64,000 nucleotides of DNA from Sinonovacula constricta (GCA_007844125.1 CM017563.1:20305920-20369919); one strand, 5' to 3'. Shown: positions 32,101 through 43,571, counted from the stretch's first letter. Notes: generated by a model from the sequence alone, not told the origin. A program made the numbers and translations.

Positions 32101-33860
32101 GAGCAACGTCCGTCCATACTGTCACCCTAAAAGGAAACAGTTTGGATATTATCTAGGTATAATTTGCTAGAGCAACGTCCGTCGATACCGTTACCCTAAA
32201 AGGAAACATGTTGGGTATTATCTAGGTATAATTTGCTAGAGCAACGTCCGTCCATAATGTCACCATCAAATGGCACATATTGGGTATTATCTAGATATAA
32301 TTTGTTAGAGCAACGTCTGTCCATACTGTTACCCTAAAAGGAAACATATTGGGTATTATCTAGGCATAATTTGTTAGAGCAACGTCCGTCCATACTGTTA
32401 CCATAAAAGCAAACATATTGGGTATTATCTAGGCATAATTTGTTAGAGCAACGTCCGTCCATACTGTTACCATAAAAGGAAACATATTGCGTATTATCTA
32501 GGTATAATTTGTTAGAGCAATGTCCGTCCATACTGTTACCATCAAATGGCACATACTGAGTATTATCTGGCTATAATTTGTTAGAGCAACGTCTGTCCAT
32601 ACCGTTACCCTGAAAGGAAACATATTGGGTATTATCTAGGTATAATTTGTTAGCACAACTTCCGTCCATAGCGTTACCATAAAATGGCACATATTGGGTA
32701 TTATCTCGGTATAATTTGTTAGAGCAACGTCCGTCCATACGGTCACCATCAAATGGCACATATTGAGTATTTTCTAGGTATAATTTGTTAGAGCAACGTC
32801 CGTCCATACTGTTACCATAAAATGGCACAAATTTGATAGTATCTAGCTATAATTTGTTAGAGCAACGTCCGTCCATACTGTTACCATAAAAGGAAACATA
32901 TTGGGTATAATCTAGGTATAATTTGTTAGAGCAACGTCCGTCCATACCGTTACCCTAAAAGGAAACATATTGGGTATTATCTAGGTATAATTTGTTAGAG
33001 CAACGTCCGTCCATACTGTTTCCATACAATGTCAAATTTTGGGTATTATCTCAGAGCAACGTCCGTCGATACCGTTACCCTAAAAGGAAAGATGTTTGGT
33101 ATTATCTAGGTATAATTTGCTAGAGCAACGTCCGTCGATACCGTTACCCTAAAAGGAAACATGTTGGGTATTATCTAGGTATAATTTGCTAGAGCAACGT
33201 CCGTCGATACCGTTACCCTAAAAGGAAACATGTTGGGTATTATCTAGGTATAATTTGCTAGAGCAACGTCCGTCCATACTGTCACCATCAAATGGCACAT
33301 ATTGAGTATTTTCTAGATATAATTCGTTAGAGCAACGTCCGTCCATAGCGTTACCCTAAAAGAAAACATATTGGGTATTATCTAGGTATAATTTGTTAGA
33401 GCAACGTCCGTCCATACTGTTACCATAAAATGGCACATATTTGGTCATATCTAGGTATAATTTGTTATAGCAACGTCCGTCCATACTCTTACCCTAAAAG
33501 GAACCATGTTGGGAATTATCTAGGTATAATTTGTTAGAGCAACGTCCGTCCATACTGTTACCATTAAATGGTTCAAATTTGGTCATATGTAGGTATATTT
33601 TGTTAGCACAACTTCCGTCCATTCTGTTACCATAAAATAGCACATATTGGGTATTATCTAGTTATAATTTGTTAGAGCAACGTCCGTCCGTACTGTTACC
33701 ATCCAATGGCACTTTTGAGTATTATCTAGCTATAATTTATTAGAGCAACGTCCGTCCATACCGTTACCCTAAAAGGAAACATGTTGGGTATTATCTAGGT
33801 ATAATTTGTTAGAGCAACGTCCGTCCATACTGTTACCATAAAATGGCACAAATGTCTAAG
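29101..33860 (+). repeat. 69-bp satellite, roughly 68 copies
   Basis: The unit reads ATTATCTAGGTATAATTTGT, TAGAGCAACGTCCGTCCATA, CTGTTACCATAAAAGGAAAC and ATATTGGGT. Variants alternate (ATAAAATGGCACAAATTTGG; TCAAATGGCACATACTGAG), giving a patchy higher-order pattern. The first 200 bp are more diverged. Since 69 is 23 codons, minus-strand open frames of 72-164 codons repeat 'GNSMDGRCSNKLYLDNTQYV'; a satellite artefact is the simplest reading. Confidence 0.93.
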
Positions 33861-34019
33861 TTCATAGTTTTTTAAAAACTCTTTAAGTTTTCACTTAGTA
33901 CAAATCTTAAAACAGATCCACTAATGGATCAGTTTTCACATCTATAAATAAGCGCGATGGGAATAATGCTAATAGATATCGAAATTAGAGCTCATTACCC
34001 AGATGATGTTTAAAGGTGT
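33861..34019. other. Right flank of the 69-bp satellite
   Basis: AT-rich flank with no recognised structure. Confidence 0.35.
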
Positions 34020-34240
34020 TAGCAAAATCAAAGGGTCATGTGGCTTCCTTAATTAACAAATAAGTAACTGAGCTCGGATAGGAAATAACTTTTGTAATGG
34101 TAAGTTAGGTGTACTGCTGAAATTTCACAAAGATTTAGGACATCAATAAAAACATTTTGCGTATCTCCTCAGGTAACAAAAACTTTTTTTTAGAACAGAA
34201 CTTTTGGTCTAAACTCTCGGATATCACCTTTAATTGTGCA
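34020..34240. mobile_element. MITE family 1 fragment
   Basis: Right end 'AACTCTCGGATATCACC', then TTTAA, corresponds to the family terminus. The interior carries 'AGGACATCAATAAAAACATT' and 'GTAACAAAAACTTTTTTTTA'. The left terminus was not found. Confidence 0.5.
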
Positions 34241-34284
34241 ACTTTTAAAAGTCAGTTCCTAATAAGTTAGAATTTCCAAGTTTT

Positions 34285-34352
34285 AATAATATGAAAATTG
34301 TGACTTGAGTTCGTGTCATGACTTTGTCTTAAGAATGATTGGTGAAAACAGG
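34285..34352. mobile_element. MITE family 2 fragment
   Basis: Contains 'ATATGAAAATTGTGACTTGA' and 'AAGAATGATTGGTGAAAACA', the right-hand third of the element seen whole at 10486-10728. Confidence 0.6.
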
Positions 34353-34576
34353 CCTTAAAATATATTAATCAGATCATATCATTCACAAATACCAATCAAG
34401 AATGATTTGCTATCATTACATGTAAATTGGTGTCACTAATATCAGCAAATAGTGTGATACTACATGTAACTGACAGGGCAACAAGGAAAGAGCTTCAGTT
34501 CAATGTTAGTCACAGGTAGTTCAAACATGTGATTGTTTACATCTTAAATATTGAACAATTTACATTATCTTTCAAT

Positions 34577-34830
34577 GGGCTGCAATAGCTCAAGCGGTAG
34601 AGTGTCGGCTTGCAGATTGGGAGGTCACGTGTTCAAACCCCGGCCAGGTAAAACCAGACTTTAAAGGTGGTAGTAGTGTCTCCCCTCCTAACGCTCGGGG
34701 CTAAGGGGACAGCATTATGCCCGACTCGCCGGTGTAACTATGATGGACCGGCCGGGTTCAGTCCCTTTGCACCTTTTGAGTTCCCCTGTGCTATAATGAT
34801 AGAAATGTCGTTGCACAGTATCTGCAAATC
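34577..34830 (+). mobile_element. tRNA-derived SINE (family S2), plus orientation
   Basis: A-box 'AGCTCAAGCGGTAGAGTGTC', B-box 'GTGTTCAAACCCCGGCC', then a body with 'GGTGGTAGTAGTGTCTCCCC', 'TAACGCTCGGGGCTAAGGGG' and 'ATGATGGACCGGCCGGGTTC'. An inverted copy lies at 36095-36336. Confidence 0.8.
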
Positions 34831-35652
34831 CCATCCCAACCCTAAAACATTAATACAATATGGAAAACAATATTAACAAATACATAGTCGAAAATTATTT
34901 TTACAAAGTTACCAATTAATTGATAAATTGATAATGAAATTTAGTAACGTTCCCAATCCTTGTATTCACTTACTACATATTATGAAGTGGATAAGAAAAT
35001 AGATACCATCCTAAATGTGTATACTTGCTTTGTAGATGGGAAACCTGACAATTTCTCTTATAATTACTCTGGATGGACAGTCAAGTTTTTTACTAGGCTG
35101 ACTCATAAACTTTCTTCCAGAATAGCAGTGCTCATCAGCTTCCTTAAAGAAAATTTATTAAAAATAGGTTAGTGAAAATTAAAGATGCTCATGTTCCGGT
35201 TCCTGGCCAGACTTGAACTGGCATCTCCCAGATGGCATGGTATACATAGACAACATGGGTGCACGTCATTGTGCTACAGGAATGAAGGAACATAAATGAG
35301 GCCAAAGCTATTTGGTTATAGGGATTAGGTTAGGGAGAAGGTTTGGATATAATAAAGATTATTATATTAGCCTAACAGCTTCAGACTCCTAATTCTAGCT
35401 CCTCCATATTGTCTCAAATGGTCTGTGATTGAAAAAAGAATACTAGAAAAATTACCTGTTTACAAATATAGGAGCTGTAAATATGTTAGTGAAAAATCAT
35501 GCCACTGAATTAATTTAGTATGACAATTGTAGTATTTTGCTATTTAAAAGCATTATTAATATGACTTTAACATATAAAAGCAAATCAATAAAATAACTAT
35601 TACCAATTACAACATATATATTATGCAACTTAAAAGTGTGATTAAAACAAAC
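34831..35652. other. Intergenic or intronic, nothing recognised
   Basis: AT-rich. At about 35200-35275 there is a tRNA-like B-box complement (CCAGACTTGAACTGGCATCT), perhaps a further SINE fragment. No exon continuing the minus-strand gene at 35653 was found here. Confidence 0.4.
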
Positions 35653-35819
35653 CATCTTTTTTAGTCGTTTCTCCTTTTGCCTAACATGTCGTTCCTTCCC
35701 AAACTGGCATTCAAAAACCCTCTGCCCAAGCAGCAGAAAGGGAATGCCAGTAAATTGCTGATGTCCATAACTGACATTTTTCTTATCTTTCCAATGGACT
35801 CTTCTGGCACTTTTTAAAT
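35653..35819 (-). CDS. Candidate gene, exon 3
   Basis: Open from acceptor to donor, with a composition unlike the surrounding AT-rich sequence. It encodes HWKDKKNVSYGHQQFTGIPF, LLLGQRVFECQFGKERHVRQ, KEKRLKKM. The cysteine inside 'VFECQFGKER' and the trailing basic cluster look like a conserved domain. The donor is weak. Confidence 0.55.
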
Positions 35820-37545
35820 CTGAACATCGAAAAACATAAAAATAATTATTTGTTGACAAGACTGATTTTAAACTATAAATTTGTGTCTGAAAATTGGTCA
35901 ATATACCAAATTAATGAAAAGGCAATGACACTGATCTCAAGAATTTTAGAATGAACTTGAATAAGACCTTGATCTTAAAGTGGCATCCCACCTTTGGCAG
36001 ACATCAGATACATGCAATAATATCTGACCTGTGTTTTGTAGAATGTGGGTATAATTTATTGGGATTGAGAATTGTCGGCATTTTTGACGATATTGTGCAT
36101 TAACATTTGTATTATTATAGCACAGGAGCTCTTATGTGGTGCCCAGGGACTGAACCCGACCTGTCCATTATAGTGACACCGACGAGTCAGGCGTAATTCT
36201 GTCCCCTTAGCCCCAAGCCTTAGGAGGGAAGCCACTACTACCAACTTTAAAATCTTTGGTTTGACCCGGCTGGGGTTTGAACCCATGACCTCCCGATCCA
36301 CAAGCCGACGCTCTACCTCTTGAGCTACTGCGGCTGGTGAATAATTTATTCATAAACTAAATCTTTGGTTGAGAAAAAGACGATTTGAAACATTGAACCA
36401 ATTGTCACACAATGATGAATGTGCTGCATGGCTTCAAAGTTCACATGGATGTCTAACATCAATAAACAGAATTTCATGATTTCTTTTCAGGTAACAATAA
36501 CAAACAAAAAAATTGGTCCATACTTTCGAATACCACCTTCAAGGGTTGCACTAGTAACTGTTATGTAAAATACACCTTTAAGAGTATGTCTTTAAGGTGA
36601 AGTAAGGTTAGAGCTATAACATATAACTATGTCAGAACTTCAAGGACTGATCACTAGAAAGATAACACCAAGGTTTTAAAAACAACAACTTCCATTGGGT
36701 GCCAATTTAATTACAACAATTATTTCAGGGCATGGCTTATGGAGGTAACATTATTGTGAATTCAGTTCCCCATAGCAATAGTACATCTTTACAAAGGCTT
36801 ACCAAACCGTACACATTAAGACAAAATACATGCAACTTTTTTTAAGTACTTATTCTAACCCAAAAGAATATTTGTGAAGCAAACTCAGTACAAGATGTTT
36901 CTTAATGATTTTGCTGCCAGAAATATTAAGAATATACCAGGCAGTTGATGTGAAGTTTTCGAAATGGGTGCTTTTGATGCACAAAATACCAATACCAATA
37001 CCATATATATATACGCACAATAAAAAAATAAATATATACCATTTTTACCAAACCCCTTATCTGAGCGTTGACAGGCATATCTGCTGTTGGTTTCAAGTTC
37101 ATACTTCCTCAATGAGGCTAGCGCTTCGTCCAATGTTGAAAGTACAAGCGTCTCATGCATCTTAAAATATATAAAAATCTACAAATAACAACAGTTTCAT
37201 ATCTTGTCATAATAAACTTTTATTCATATTGATACTCTGAGTTGCAGTCGTGTTGGAGGGGGGGAATTAATGAGAGCATGTAGAACAGCATAGTTAAACA
37301 TGTGCGTTCAAGTCCCAATATGAGCATAAAAATAAATAATTTGACATACAGGAATAGATGAAGTTTGCTCAAATCATTTATGTGTAGAAATTACAAATAA
37401 CGGCTGTATTAGATAAAGGCGTGAACAAAGGCTGCTCCAACAAATAATACCTAAATATTATCCATGAAAAGCCATATTAGGATAAATGAAGGGAGGGAGG
37501 ATGCTCTAACAAAGAATATCCTAGACATAAGACAATCTGGGCCAT

Positions 37546-37576
<31 letters not shown>

Positions 37577-38568
37577 GTATGGATAGAGGTTGCTCTAAAA
37601 AATTATACTTAGACATGGCAGTTGCTCTAACAAATTATACCTACATGTCCAATATTGGTCATTTTAGCCTAAAGATATGGATGGAGGTTGCTTTAACAAA
37701 TTACCACAAATATGTGATTTATTGGCTAAATATATATGTTGTGATTGCACTTAATCAAGCAAATAATATCCCATACCTAAAAACTAACAAATATTAGCCA
37801 CTTTAGGCTAAAGTTATTAATGAATATTGATCTAACATATTATGCTTAGTTATTACCAAATATTTGTCATTTTAGGCTAAAGGTATGGGCGGAGGTTACG
37901 CCAATGAATAATACCTACATAATTACTAAATATGAGCCCCTTTAGGGTAAAGTTTAAAACTAATAAAACTGTTTTTAGCAAATGTCTGAAACATTCAAGA
38001 ATCTTTTTGAAGGGTTACCATTTGAAGGTTTATGTACATGAAGACATACCAAAAGTATAATTGAATACTACACTATCTGCCATTTTTCAAAAGAACAGAA
38101 AGTTCAACAAACTAGTACAATGGCAATCGAATCAAGATAAATAAAACTACAAATGGAATTAAATGAAAATCAAGTTTACGCAGAGGCGTGCCTGATGACA
38201 TTGCTGTCGTAACAAACCTTGATTTCGTTTTAAATCTTTAGTTCCATATCTCCTGTGAACGAGGTTGTGCCAGGTTTGGGTAAATGTTCTTATCTTTACA
38301 CGCCAGCATATGCCAGATTTTATTTCTACACGTCGGTTGCTCAAACCGAAAAGGGAGGTAACTGAAACAGCCTGAAAAATTCCTTAACACTTGCTTTTAG
38401 GGCTCCCCTCTTTTGGGGCACCTGTTTGCTTACCTTAGCGACAGATCTCGTTTGATCTCGCGATATTTTTTCTCGCAGCGAGAAATAACACGCGGAGAAC
38501 GTTGGTCCATTGGTCGGTAAACGGCGTTCAGTCGCCTCAACTCGAACAACAATTTCTTGCCTCAGCAT
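35653..38568 (-). CDS. Candidate three-exon gene, unrecognised 'GIPFLLLGQ' family (possibly partial)
   Basis: Exons on the complement: 38568-38434 (ATG at 38568, donor AAG|GTAAGC), 37160-37049 (after acceptor TTTTAAG, donor TTTG|GTAAAA) and 35819-35653 (acceptor GTTCAG, weak donor ATG|GTTTGT). Phases 0, 1 and 0 join into one open frame. The middle exon gives LDEALASLRKYELETNSRY; the last gives RRVHWKDKKNVSYGHQQFTG, IPFLLLGQRVFECQFGKER and basic HVRQKEKRLKK. The layout of a short helical block, an 'F.GIPF...G....CQ.G..R' core and a Lys/Arg tail recalls metazoan proteins annotated as calcium-responsive-transcription-factor-like. That is a weak memory, not an identification. Translation might instead start at the ATG at 37160. 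No further exon was found, so the gene may be partial or dead. Confidence 0.45.
36095..36336 (-). mobile_element. SINE S2, minus orientation
   Basis: On the minus strand: 'GCAGTAGCTCAAGAGGTAGA' (A-box), 'CATGGGTTCAAACCCCAGCC' (B-box), then a body matching the copy at 34577. It lies inside the intron between exons 2 and 3 of the candidate gene. Confidence 0.8.
36380..36548. mobile_element. MITE family 1 fragment
   Basis: Right end 'ACTTTCGAATACCACC', then TTCAA; interior 'TCAATAAACAGAATTTCATG', 'TCTTTTCAGGTAACAATAAC'. The left end is diverged. Confidence 0.5.
36549..37048. other. Intron of the candidate gene
   Basis: AT-rich, no element recognised. Confidence 0.35.
37049..37160 (-). CDS. Candidate gene, exon 2
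   Basis: Encodes MHETLVLSTLDEALASLRKY, ELETNSRYACQRSDKGF. It starts directly after an AG acceptor with an ATG, so it could be the first coding exon if exon 1 is UTR. Donor TTTG|GTAAAA, phase 1, matches the phase of exon 3. Confidence 0.5.
37380..37950 (-). repeat. Decayed, inverted relic of the 69-bp satellite
   Basis: About eight diverged monomers such as 'ATATGGATGGAGGTTGCTTT' and AACAAATTATACCTA. These match the reverse complement of the 29.1-33.9 kb unit (TATGGACGGACGTTGCTCTA, ACAAATTATACCTAG). An (AT)n run interrupts it at 37546-37572. Confidence 0.75.
37951..38433. other. Intron of the candidate gene
   Basis: AT-rich to 38200, then more mixed. No element recognised. Confidence 0.35.
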
Positions 38569-38600
38569 AGAAAAGTTATCAAAACTACTGTTTATTGACG
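38434..38600 (-). promoter_or_regulatory. Candidate gene, first exon and start region
   Basis: Clearly richer in CG dinucleotides than the surroundings (38440-38540, CTCGCGATA, ACACGCGGAG). It holds an ATG at 38568 and a strong donor CTAAG|GTAAGC at 38434. The 45 open codons between them (including RRLPTNGPTFSACYFSLR) lie in phase with exon 2, but they look like spacer rather than domain, so this may be 5' UTR. Confidence 0.4.
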
Positions 38601-39139
38601 GTAGAATCGATCAACTTTACATCCTATATGACATAACTGGATAGTTTTGTAAGTTATTTAAAAAAGTATCACTCGAATGTAGCAGGTGCATATCCTGAGC
38701 AGTTAACAGATCTTGTAAGGCCACTTAGACAATTATGTTTTAAACCTTTCTTTTATGCTCTATAAGGCAAATTTTAAAAAAATACAGATAGTTAATGGAT
38801 TTAAAGTCAATCTAATTATAAGACTTTGTTTGAGAATGGTGTCCTTCAAAAGATAGAGTCACCTTTAATTTGTGAGAATCAAAAAAGTTGCAACGGTTTT
38901 CATATATTTTAACTACTTGCAGCTTAGACAACCTTCGTGTGCGGGAATAAATGTTCTCTGCATGCGCCAGTAATAAACATAACTTTAATTGGCATGCGAC
39001 ATGTGCGGATCGTATCCCGCATTTCTATGCCAATATCTTTGCATCGGTTCTCATATTTGCTTTCATTTCAATCCAGACGAGAGTCACCAGGATAGTTGTC
39101 CTAGAGTAAAACTACAATTTGAACCACTTGATTTGATGT
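38601..39139. other. Intergenic, nothing recognised
   Basis: AT-rich. No exon recognised on either strand. Confidence 0.35.
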
Positions 39140-39425
39140 TTTAAGGTGAAACAGGGTGTGTTTTTGTCTAAATTTTCCGGATGAGGATAAAACGTGACCT
39201 CAAAAGTAAGTAGTCGAGTGGTTTGCTTAGTTTAAAAATTTCTAACTGTGCAGTATGGCTCAGATAGAAAATGCAAGCTTGTAATGACGAGTGGTTGGTT
39301 ATGCTTTACATTTCACTTAGATGTAACACATCAATAAGCAGCATTCCATGGTATCTTTTCTTATAACAATAATTATTTGAATGTTTGAGAGAAAGAAATA
39401 GGTCCAAAAAGACGGATACCCAATT
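39140..39425. mobile_element. MITE family 1, diverged copy
   Basis: Interior blocks 'GTGCAGTATGGCTCAG', 'GTAACACATCAATAAGCAGC' and the right side 'GGTCCAAAAAGACGGATACC' match other copies in order. The final CACCTTTAA end is lost. Confidence 0.55.
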
Positions 39426-39502
39426 TTTAAATGAAAGTATTCGCCTTGTATGCTTATCGAACCCACGCGGTATGAGGCTGAGAGAATGTAAGTTGACCAT
39501 CA

Positions 39503-40390
39503 ACACACTCTGGCATTGGACTCACTATACACACTCTGGCATTGGTCTCACTATACACACTCTGGCATTGGTCTCACTATACACTCTCTGGTATTGGACT
39601 CACTATACACACTCTGGCATTGGACTCACTATACACACTCTGGCATTGGACTCACTATACACACCCTGGCATTGGACTCACTATACACACTCTGGCATTG
39701 GACTCACTATACACACCCTGGCATTGGACTCACTATACACACTCTGGCATTGGACTCACTATACACACCCTGGCATTGGATTCACTATACACACTCTGGC
39801 ATTGGACTCACTATACACACTCTGGCATTGGACTCACTATACACACTCTGGCATTGGACTCACTATACACACCCTGGCATTGGATTCACTATACACACTC
39901 TGGCATTGGACTCACTTTACACACTCTGGCATTGGACTCACTATACACACCCTGGCATTGGACTCACTATACACACTCTGGCATTGGACTCACTTTACAC
40001 ACCCTGGCATTGGACTCACTATACACACTCTGGCATTGGACTCACTATACACACCCTGGCATTGGACTCACTATACACACTCTGGCATTGACTCACTATA
40101 CACACCCTGGCATTGGACTCACTATACACACTCTGGCATTGGACTCACTTTACACACTCTGGTATTGGACTCACTATACACACCCTGGCATTGGACTCAC
40201 TACACACACCCTGGCATTGGACTCACTATACACACTCTGGCATTGGACTCACTATACACACCCTGGCATTGGACTCACTATACACACTCTGGCATTGGAC
40301 TCACTATACACACTATGGCATTAGACTCACTATACACACTCTGGCATTGGACTCACTATACACACCCTAACATTGGACTCACTATCACAA
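39503..40390. repeat. 26-bp minisatellite, about 34 copies
   Basis: The unit is ACTCACTATACACACTCTGG followed by CATTGG, with C/T changes in CACTCTGG/CACCCTGG. Because 26 is not a multiple of three, three units make 26 codons and all three plus frames stay open ('LTIHTLALDSLYTLWHWTHY'), giving a 359-codon frame. Period drift and identity between frames mark it as a repeat, not a gene. Confidence 0.95.
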
Positions 40391-40597
40391 GTCACATACC
40401 TATGTCGAGACTGTCTGTATTTGTCTGTCATGATCAATCCCCTCCTTACATGCCACCCACATAGCGTTCAAACAGACCTCAAGTGCTTATAACGTTTATT
40501 CATTGAGGGTAAACAAAAACAAAAACCGGGTTGTATACATTGATGTAGTTGGTTTATGTACACTAAAATAAAGAATGTAGTTCAAATATTCAATTTT
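40391..40597. other. Intergenic, nothing recognised
   Basis: Mixed-composition flank with no recognised structure. Confidence 0.35.
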
Positions 40598-41050
40598 AAA
40601 GGTGGTATTCGACAGTTTGGCTAAACAATTCTTTCCAACAACAAAATAAGTTTGGGAATTAGGGCTTATTTTGTGTATGAACCCATGCGTTTGTCTTAAT
40701 AAATACCATTTTGAATACTAACTGAATAGTTAGACAGAGCTTATCGTGAAAAAAAATCAACTGTATAAAACGCTCGGTAGTGGTCTCTGCTAAAAATAGC
40801 TATCGACGTCAGAGCCGATTACACTAAGTGGTCACGTGGTTTTCTAAGTCTAAAAATAACTATCTCTGCAGCGAGGCTCAGATAGGAAATACCTGTGGGC
40901 AATGAAGACTGGTGATTTATGCTTGACTGTTTACACAGATCTAGGACATCAATAAACAACATTTTGCAGGACCTTTTCATGTAACGATGATTTATTTGGT
41001 TATTTGTGAAAAGAAATTTTTGTCCAAAATTTCGGATACCACATTTAAGC
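40598..41050. mobile_element. MITE family 1, near full length
   Basis: Left end TTTTAA then AGGTGGTATTCGACAGTTTG; right end 'AAAATTTCGGATACCAC' then ATTTAA. The interior has 'CGAGGCTCAGATAGGAAATA' and 'AGGACATCAATAAACAACAT'. No coding capacity. Confidence 0.75.
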
Positions 41051-41067
41051 GTCTTCAAAAGTTGCAC

Positions 41068-41120
41068 AGTTAACCAACGGTTACTGTGGCTGGTGTACGG
41101 ATGGGTGACCAGCCTGCTTT
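41068..41120 (+). repeat. 5S-rRNA-like repeat fragment
   Basis: Contains AACGGTTACTGTGGCTGG and 'TGTACGGATGGGTGACCAG', matching the core of the longer repeats at 42.29 and 45.52 kb. It looks like the 5S rRNA internal-promoter C-box region (ACTTGGATGGGTGACC in animals). Confidence 0.5.
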
Positions 41121-42288
41121 ACAATATTTAGCTAGTATTTGATATAAGAAAACTGACGGATTTCACCTTTTAAATGTTACGTCCCATTTTCTTTTCAATT
41201 TCCGAATCAGAATAAGACCTCGATGAAAAGAGTACAGTAAAATCCGATAAGGTCCCTTTAATGGGAGGAGACATGAACGAGATTACTCCATTAAGGCGGG
41301 AATGCTCGACTTACGTTATTTACTTCGTGCTGGAATTACAATATAGCCGGTTATAAGGACGATATAAGGTAAAACTTCACTTTCAAATACTTTTATGTCA
41401 AATAATCTCGGTTACTTGTATAAAAAAACAGAACCAAACACTACTTATAGACGTTTAAAGAAATTTGGTTCACGGAAAATTGTCAAAAGAGTTCAGAAAA
41501 CAAGAAAATTTAATTAAAATATAAATAATTTATATCTTAAAATAGGAAGGAATTGTTACTATAAATTACATTTTACCGTACAATATCTCGTCCAATTATT
41601 AAACTTTGTAGTGGATGAAAGCTAGCTGAAATTTAAGCGGTTTTACGACCATACAATGTTACGTTAGAATTCTTATTTGGCCCAGGAATCAAATTTTCCC
41701 CATGCTTTTTAAACAAAGTACAGATTTCACGTGCAATATAATTTTTATTTTGGCATTGAGAAGTCACTTTCCTGTAGAAAAGAAATCCAAATTACCTTGA
41801 AATATGACATTTTTAAACAGTAAAATTAAAAAAGCAAGTTTCAGGGGCGGATCCAGAAACTTTTGGTAGTGGTGGTGGTAATGGTGGTGGTGGGGGTATG
41901 AACCAAGATCCATTCAACTTTATCGCAGAAAATACTAGATATATATGCACAGTAAGGGACCCTAACTTCGACCTAAGCAGTCAACAAAGTTTACTTGGTA
42001 AGCTTACTATTTTTTCAACTTACATGTATGAGTTTTCACAAGTCTGCTTTTTACCTAGTTTGTGTGTGTGTGTGTGTGTGTATGTGTGTGTGTGTGTGTG
42101 TGTGCGTGCGGGGGGATGGGGGATGCACCTCCTTCCCCCCCTGGATCCTTCCCAGGCTGGTTTTCTTTATTACGTTTTGGTAAATTTAATTAACATGATT
42201 CATTGTTGTTGTTTTCCACATTGACATAAACATAAGTCTCGTTTTCCAATAAGTAGTATGGTGATCATGATCATAATGATTTGTAATG
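41121..42288. other. Intergenic with (GGT)n and (TG)n tracts
   Basis: Holds a GGTGGTGGTAATGGTGGTGG tract at 41869-41896 and a (TG)n microsatellite at 42061-42104. The open frame across the microsatellite (41898-42224) is a repeat artefact. No exon recognised. Confidence 0.5.
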
Positions 42289-42455
42289 TAACGCAGGCCG
42301 GCGCTCCCCAACGGTCACCCATCCGTATACCGGCCACGGTAACCGTTGCTTAACCGCGCAACTCGGGAAGCCGCTTAAACCACATCGCTAAAGAGTTAAC
42401 CCAGCAGCGAGGCTGGTTTGAAGCGCTTATATTTATACCCCTGCGGTCGTTACAA
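42289..42455 (-). mobile_element. 5S-rRNA-like short element, copy 1 (minus)
   Basis: On the minus strand: GTAACGACCGCAGGGG, 'GTTAAGCAACGGTTACCGTG', 'GTATACGGATGGGTGACCG', 'GGCGCCGGCC'-like end, CGTTAC. The AAGCAAC and GGATGGGTGACC blocks sit in the order and approximate spacing of 5S rRNA A- and C-boxes. The termini show a short GTAACG/CGTTAC inverted pair. An inverted copy lies 3 kb away. Confidence 0.6.
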
Positions 42456-42862
42456 TAACATATGTTTTAAAAAAAAGGAAAATATTTTAAGCGCGTTAGA
42501 CACTTAGGTTTGCGCTTGTCCCCGACTAAATTAATATATTTCATGTCTATGAAATATAATCGCGATATTCTAGCTTAGATTTTCAACGCATGCGCAATTA
42601 TATGATGTTCATTTATGTGACTTTGGAAATATAATCTGCGTAAAATATTACATTTTCTCCGCATTAAAAAGGAGAGATTTTCGCAATTTAATCACTTAAA
42701 TTATTCCTTGAAAATAACGGAGTGAGTTATCAATTGTTAAATCTGTTGTTTCAAAAATATAGAGTCGTATAAAAACCTTTAAAATACGTGTTTCTGGTTG
42801 AAACAAACAGAAAAAATATTCAAATTAAATTTTCAAATTGTTATCGATGCGTATGAGTCTAT
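42456..42862. other. Intergenic, nothing recognised
   Basis: AT-rich, no structure recognised. Confidence 0.35.
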
Positions 42863-43333
42863 TAAAGGTGGTACCCGACAGTTTGGACATAGACAATCCC
42901 AAATAACCAGATAAGTCATTGTTACATGAATGTCTTTTATTGATGACCTACATTTATGTAACAAAACAATTAAAAACACCACTCGTCAGTACAAAAATGT
43001 TATTTCCTATCTGAGTCACGCTGCACAGTCAGCTATTTTAATCTAAGAAACCACGCGACTACATAAATTTGAGAAATATTAACATCCGGGTAATAAGCTC
43101 TGACTATGATGTCTATTGAAGCGGAATTTCCAGCCGTGCTTTGGCAAGAATTAACAATTTAAGTGATTTTAACGAATGGTACTGTTTTACAATTGATGTA
43201 ATTTTCAAAATCGTCCTTGCTTAGATTAAATCTTGAGCTGTTGCAGAAATTATGCACACTTATCATATCACAGGGCTCAGATATTGTTACATGTTTTTGA
43301 TATAGGCAAACTGCACGATACCACCTTTAAATG
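42863..43333. mobile_element. MITE family 1, full length, about 470 bp
   Basis: Left end 'ATTAAAGGTGGTACCCGACA' and right end 'GCACGATACCACCTTTAAAT' are inverted, each bordered by TTAA. The interior reads in the opposite orientation to the copies at 40.6 kb and 7.7 kb (AAGACATT/TGTAACAAAACAATT; 'TGACTCAGATAGG'-like complement). Confidence 0.75.
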
Positions 43334-43571
43334 TGTCATCCGACCTTCTTTGTTAAACTATGTGTACAAATCATGGCTGGATATTTCTATTCAGAACAAA
43401 CAAATGCACGCCAATCATCCAACGACTACAGACTCATCGAAAACAGTATTCACATCACACGTTGTACGCCAAATTCGATGCATAAATAGCAGAAGTCACG
43501 CAACATATAAAAACAAAAACAAAAATAGAACAAATGGCGGAATTGCTTCCGACAGAGTCAATTTATTAATA

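Noticed and set aside
17790..33860. CRISPR-like arrays
   Set aside because: Repeats are contiguous without unique spacers and the setting is eukaryotic with introns.
39385..40464. 359-codon open frame
   Set aside because: Product of the 26-bp minisatellite. All three frames are open with the same repeating peptide, and there is no start context or splice structure.
41898..42224. 108-codon open frame
   Set aside because: Spans a (TG)n microsatellite coding a Cys-Val run; composition artefact.
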